Of a stretch of 64,000 nucleotides of DNA, positions 60,838 to 64,000 are shown piece after piece. This DNA comes from JABDIP01 sp965250245. GTDB lineage: Bacteria; Pseudomonadota; Alphaproteobacteria; DSM-16000; Inquilinaceae. The stretch spans positions 62,001 through 126,000 of the forward strand of contig OZ252296.1 in assembly GCA_965250245.1 (NCBI GenBank), read 5' to 3'. A model generated the notes under the pieces. The model was not told the DNA's origin, did no database searches, and was given only the letters and a program-made list of their open reading frames with translations. How positions within the stretch are numbered: position 1 is the first letter of the stretch; each line of letters opens with the position of its first letter. The position numbers were made by a program, and so were the translations under genes.

Positions 60838-60975
60838 CAAAGTGCGGCCTATTTGGGGACAGTATACTTATCTTAATAAGGGGACAGTATACCTAACTAC
60901 CTAGATTCGCGGTAGTTAAGTATACTGTCCCCTTATTAAGATAAGTATACTGTCCCCAAATAGGCCGCACTTTGT
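60837..60975. repeat. Long near-perfect inverted repeat, element 2 (65-bp arms)
   Basis: Arms 60837-60901 and 60911-60975 match in 64 of 65 positions around a 9-base loop. Each arm contains two copies of GGGGACAGTATAC (60855-60867 and 60880-60892; complements 60920-60932 and 60945-60957). It fills almost the whole gap between the oxygenase gene and the converging secA, eight bases from the secA stop. It should act as a bidirectional transcription barrier and may be a mobile palindromic element. It shares its core with the element at 57794. Confidence 0.92.
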
Positions 60976-60983
60976 TAGCGCTC

Positions 60984-63734
<2,751 letters not shown>

Positions 63735-64000
63735 CGAGGCCTCAAGACCAATAGGTAAAATCTGCGCTATTCCGACTGGACACTTAGGCGCGCCAAGCGG
63801 CGGATTCAACGCGGCGCGCCCTACAACACGCGCGGAATCCGGCGGTTCCACGGCACGCCCCGCCATCGGGCCGGCACAATACGCGATCATCGTGCGAAAC
63901 CCAACCTTGGCTGAGGATCGCTTGCCCGCCTTCCCGGCCTGTGCTTTACGTGCGCGATCGAATCGGTCTTTGCGGTGGCATCCGGTTCGGAATTCCCCCA
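63735..64000. other. Right-edge region upstream of secA, no gene called
   Basis: These 266 bases hold the presumed secA promoter and 5' leader. A plus-strand frame from GTG 63892 stays open to the window edge (VRNPTLAEDRLPAF...), but it has no ribosome site and no family resemblance, so I do not call it. It could be the start of a divergent gene that continues outside. Confidence 0.4.

Noticed and set aside
63892..64000. Plus-strand frame open to the right edge
   Set aside because: No ribosome site and no recognisable family in 36 codons. It could be real but cannot be supported from this window.

Overview
The window is 64 kb of dense, high-GC bacterial chromosome. It carries no tRNA, rRNA, CRISPR array or intact insertion sequence. 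Gene content points to a free-living alphaproteobacterium, most likely of the Rhodospirillales. The evidence is aerobic cobaltochelatase genes (cobS/cobT), a PAS_5-type protein, malyl-CoA lyase together with methylmalonyl-CoA mutase, a smo-type polyol ABC transporter, and inverted-repeat iron boxes of the kind seen in front of alphaproteobacterial iron genes. The organism assignment is an inference from content, not from a database search.

Layout. 1-3.6 kb: the 3' part of a class III nucleotide cyclase (open at the left edge) and methylmalonyl-CoA mutase. 3.6-10.8 kb: envelope and secreted proteins, including a lipoprotein, a MipA/OmpV porin-like protein and three paralogous secreted proteins built from a shared 'DDRW' domain, with an AhpD-like peroxidase between them. 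10.8-13.2 kb (minus strand): a small membrane protein, a DMT exporter and an AlkD-like protein. 13.3-18.1 kb: lemA followed by four tandem DUF3137 paralogs. 18.2-21.2 kb: an Atm1-type ABC exporter and meaB. 21.3-26.9 kb: a sulfotransferase-like gene coupled to a class IV aminotransferase, a multicopper-oxidase-fold protein that has lost most copper ligands, a sorbitol-dehydrogenase-like SDR and a DUF3179 protein. 27-35 kb: a polyol catabolic locus (SDR, ABC transporter, SorC-type regulator, divergent xylulokinase) with a strong palindromic operator candidate. 35.1-36.9 kb: a pair of paralogous secreted proteins. 37-40.2 kb: rpmB with promoter and terminator, an overlapping yhhQ-tgt pair that looks like a queuine-salvage module, and upp. 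40.2-44.2 kb: a ferric-iron permease and its binding protein, each behind the same inverted-repeat box, around an orphan gene. 44.2-51.9 kb (mainly minus): cobT, cobS, a J-domain protein, a BolA protein (plus strand), DUF2889, a CorC/HlyC protein, aroB and aroK. 52-56.7 kb: a small membrane protein, a large secreted protein and xerD in an overlapping run, then an operon of two YbjQ-type proteins and an M48 protease. 56.8-64 kb: malyl-CoA lyase, accA, a PAS protein, a 2OG-Fe(II) oxygenase and secA.

How genes work together. Mutase, MeaB and malyl-CoA lyase belong to C3/C4 acyl-CoA chemistry of the ethylmalonyl-CoA or propionyl-CoA type, and cobS/cobT help make the mutase cofactor. The 27-35 kb locus should import a pentitol or hexitol, oxidise it to a ketose such as D-xylulose and phosphorylate it. 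YhhQ would import a queuine-type base for Tgt.

Most unusual: two very long near-perfect inverted repeats (41-bp and 65-bp arms) at 57.8 and 60.9 kb, sharing six copies of the 13-mer GGGGACAGTATAC; the copper-ligand-depleted oxidase; the Gly-for-Val change and about 35-residue insertion in Tgt; and the two expanded families of unknown function (DUF3137 x4 and the DDRW-domain family).
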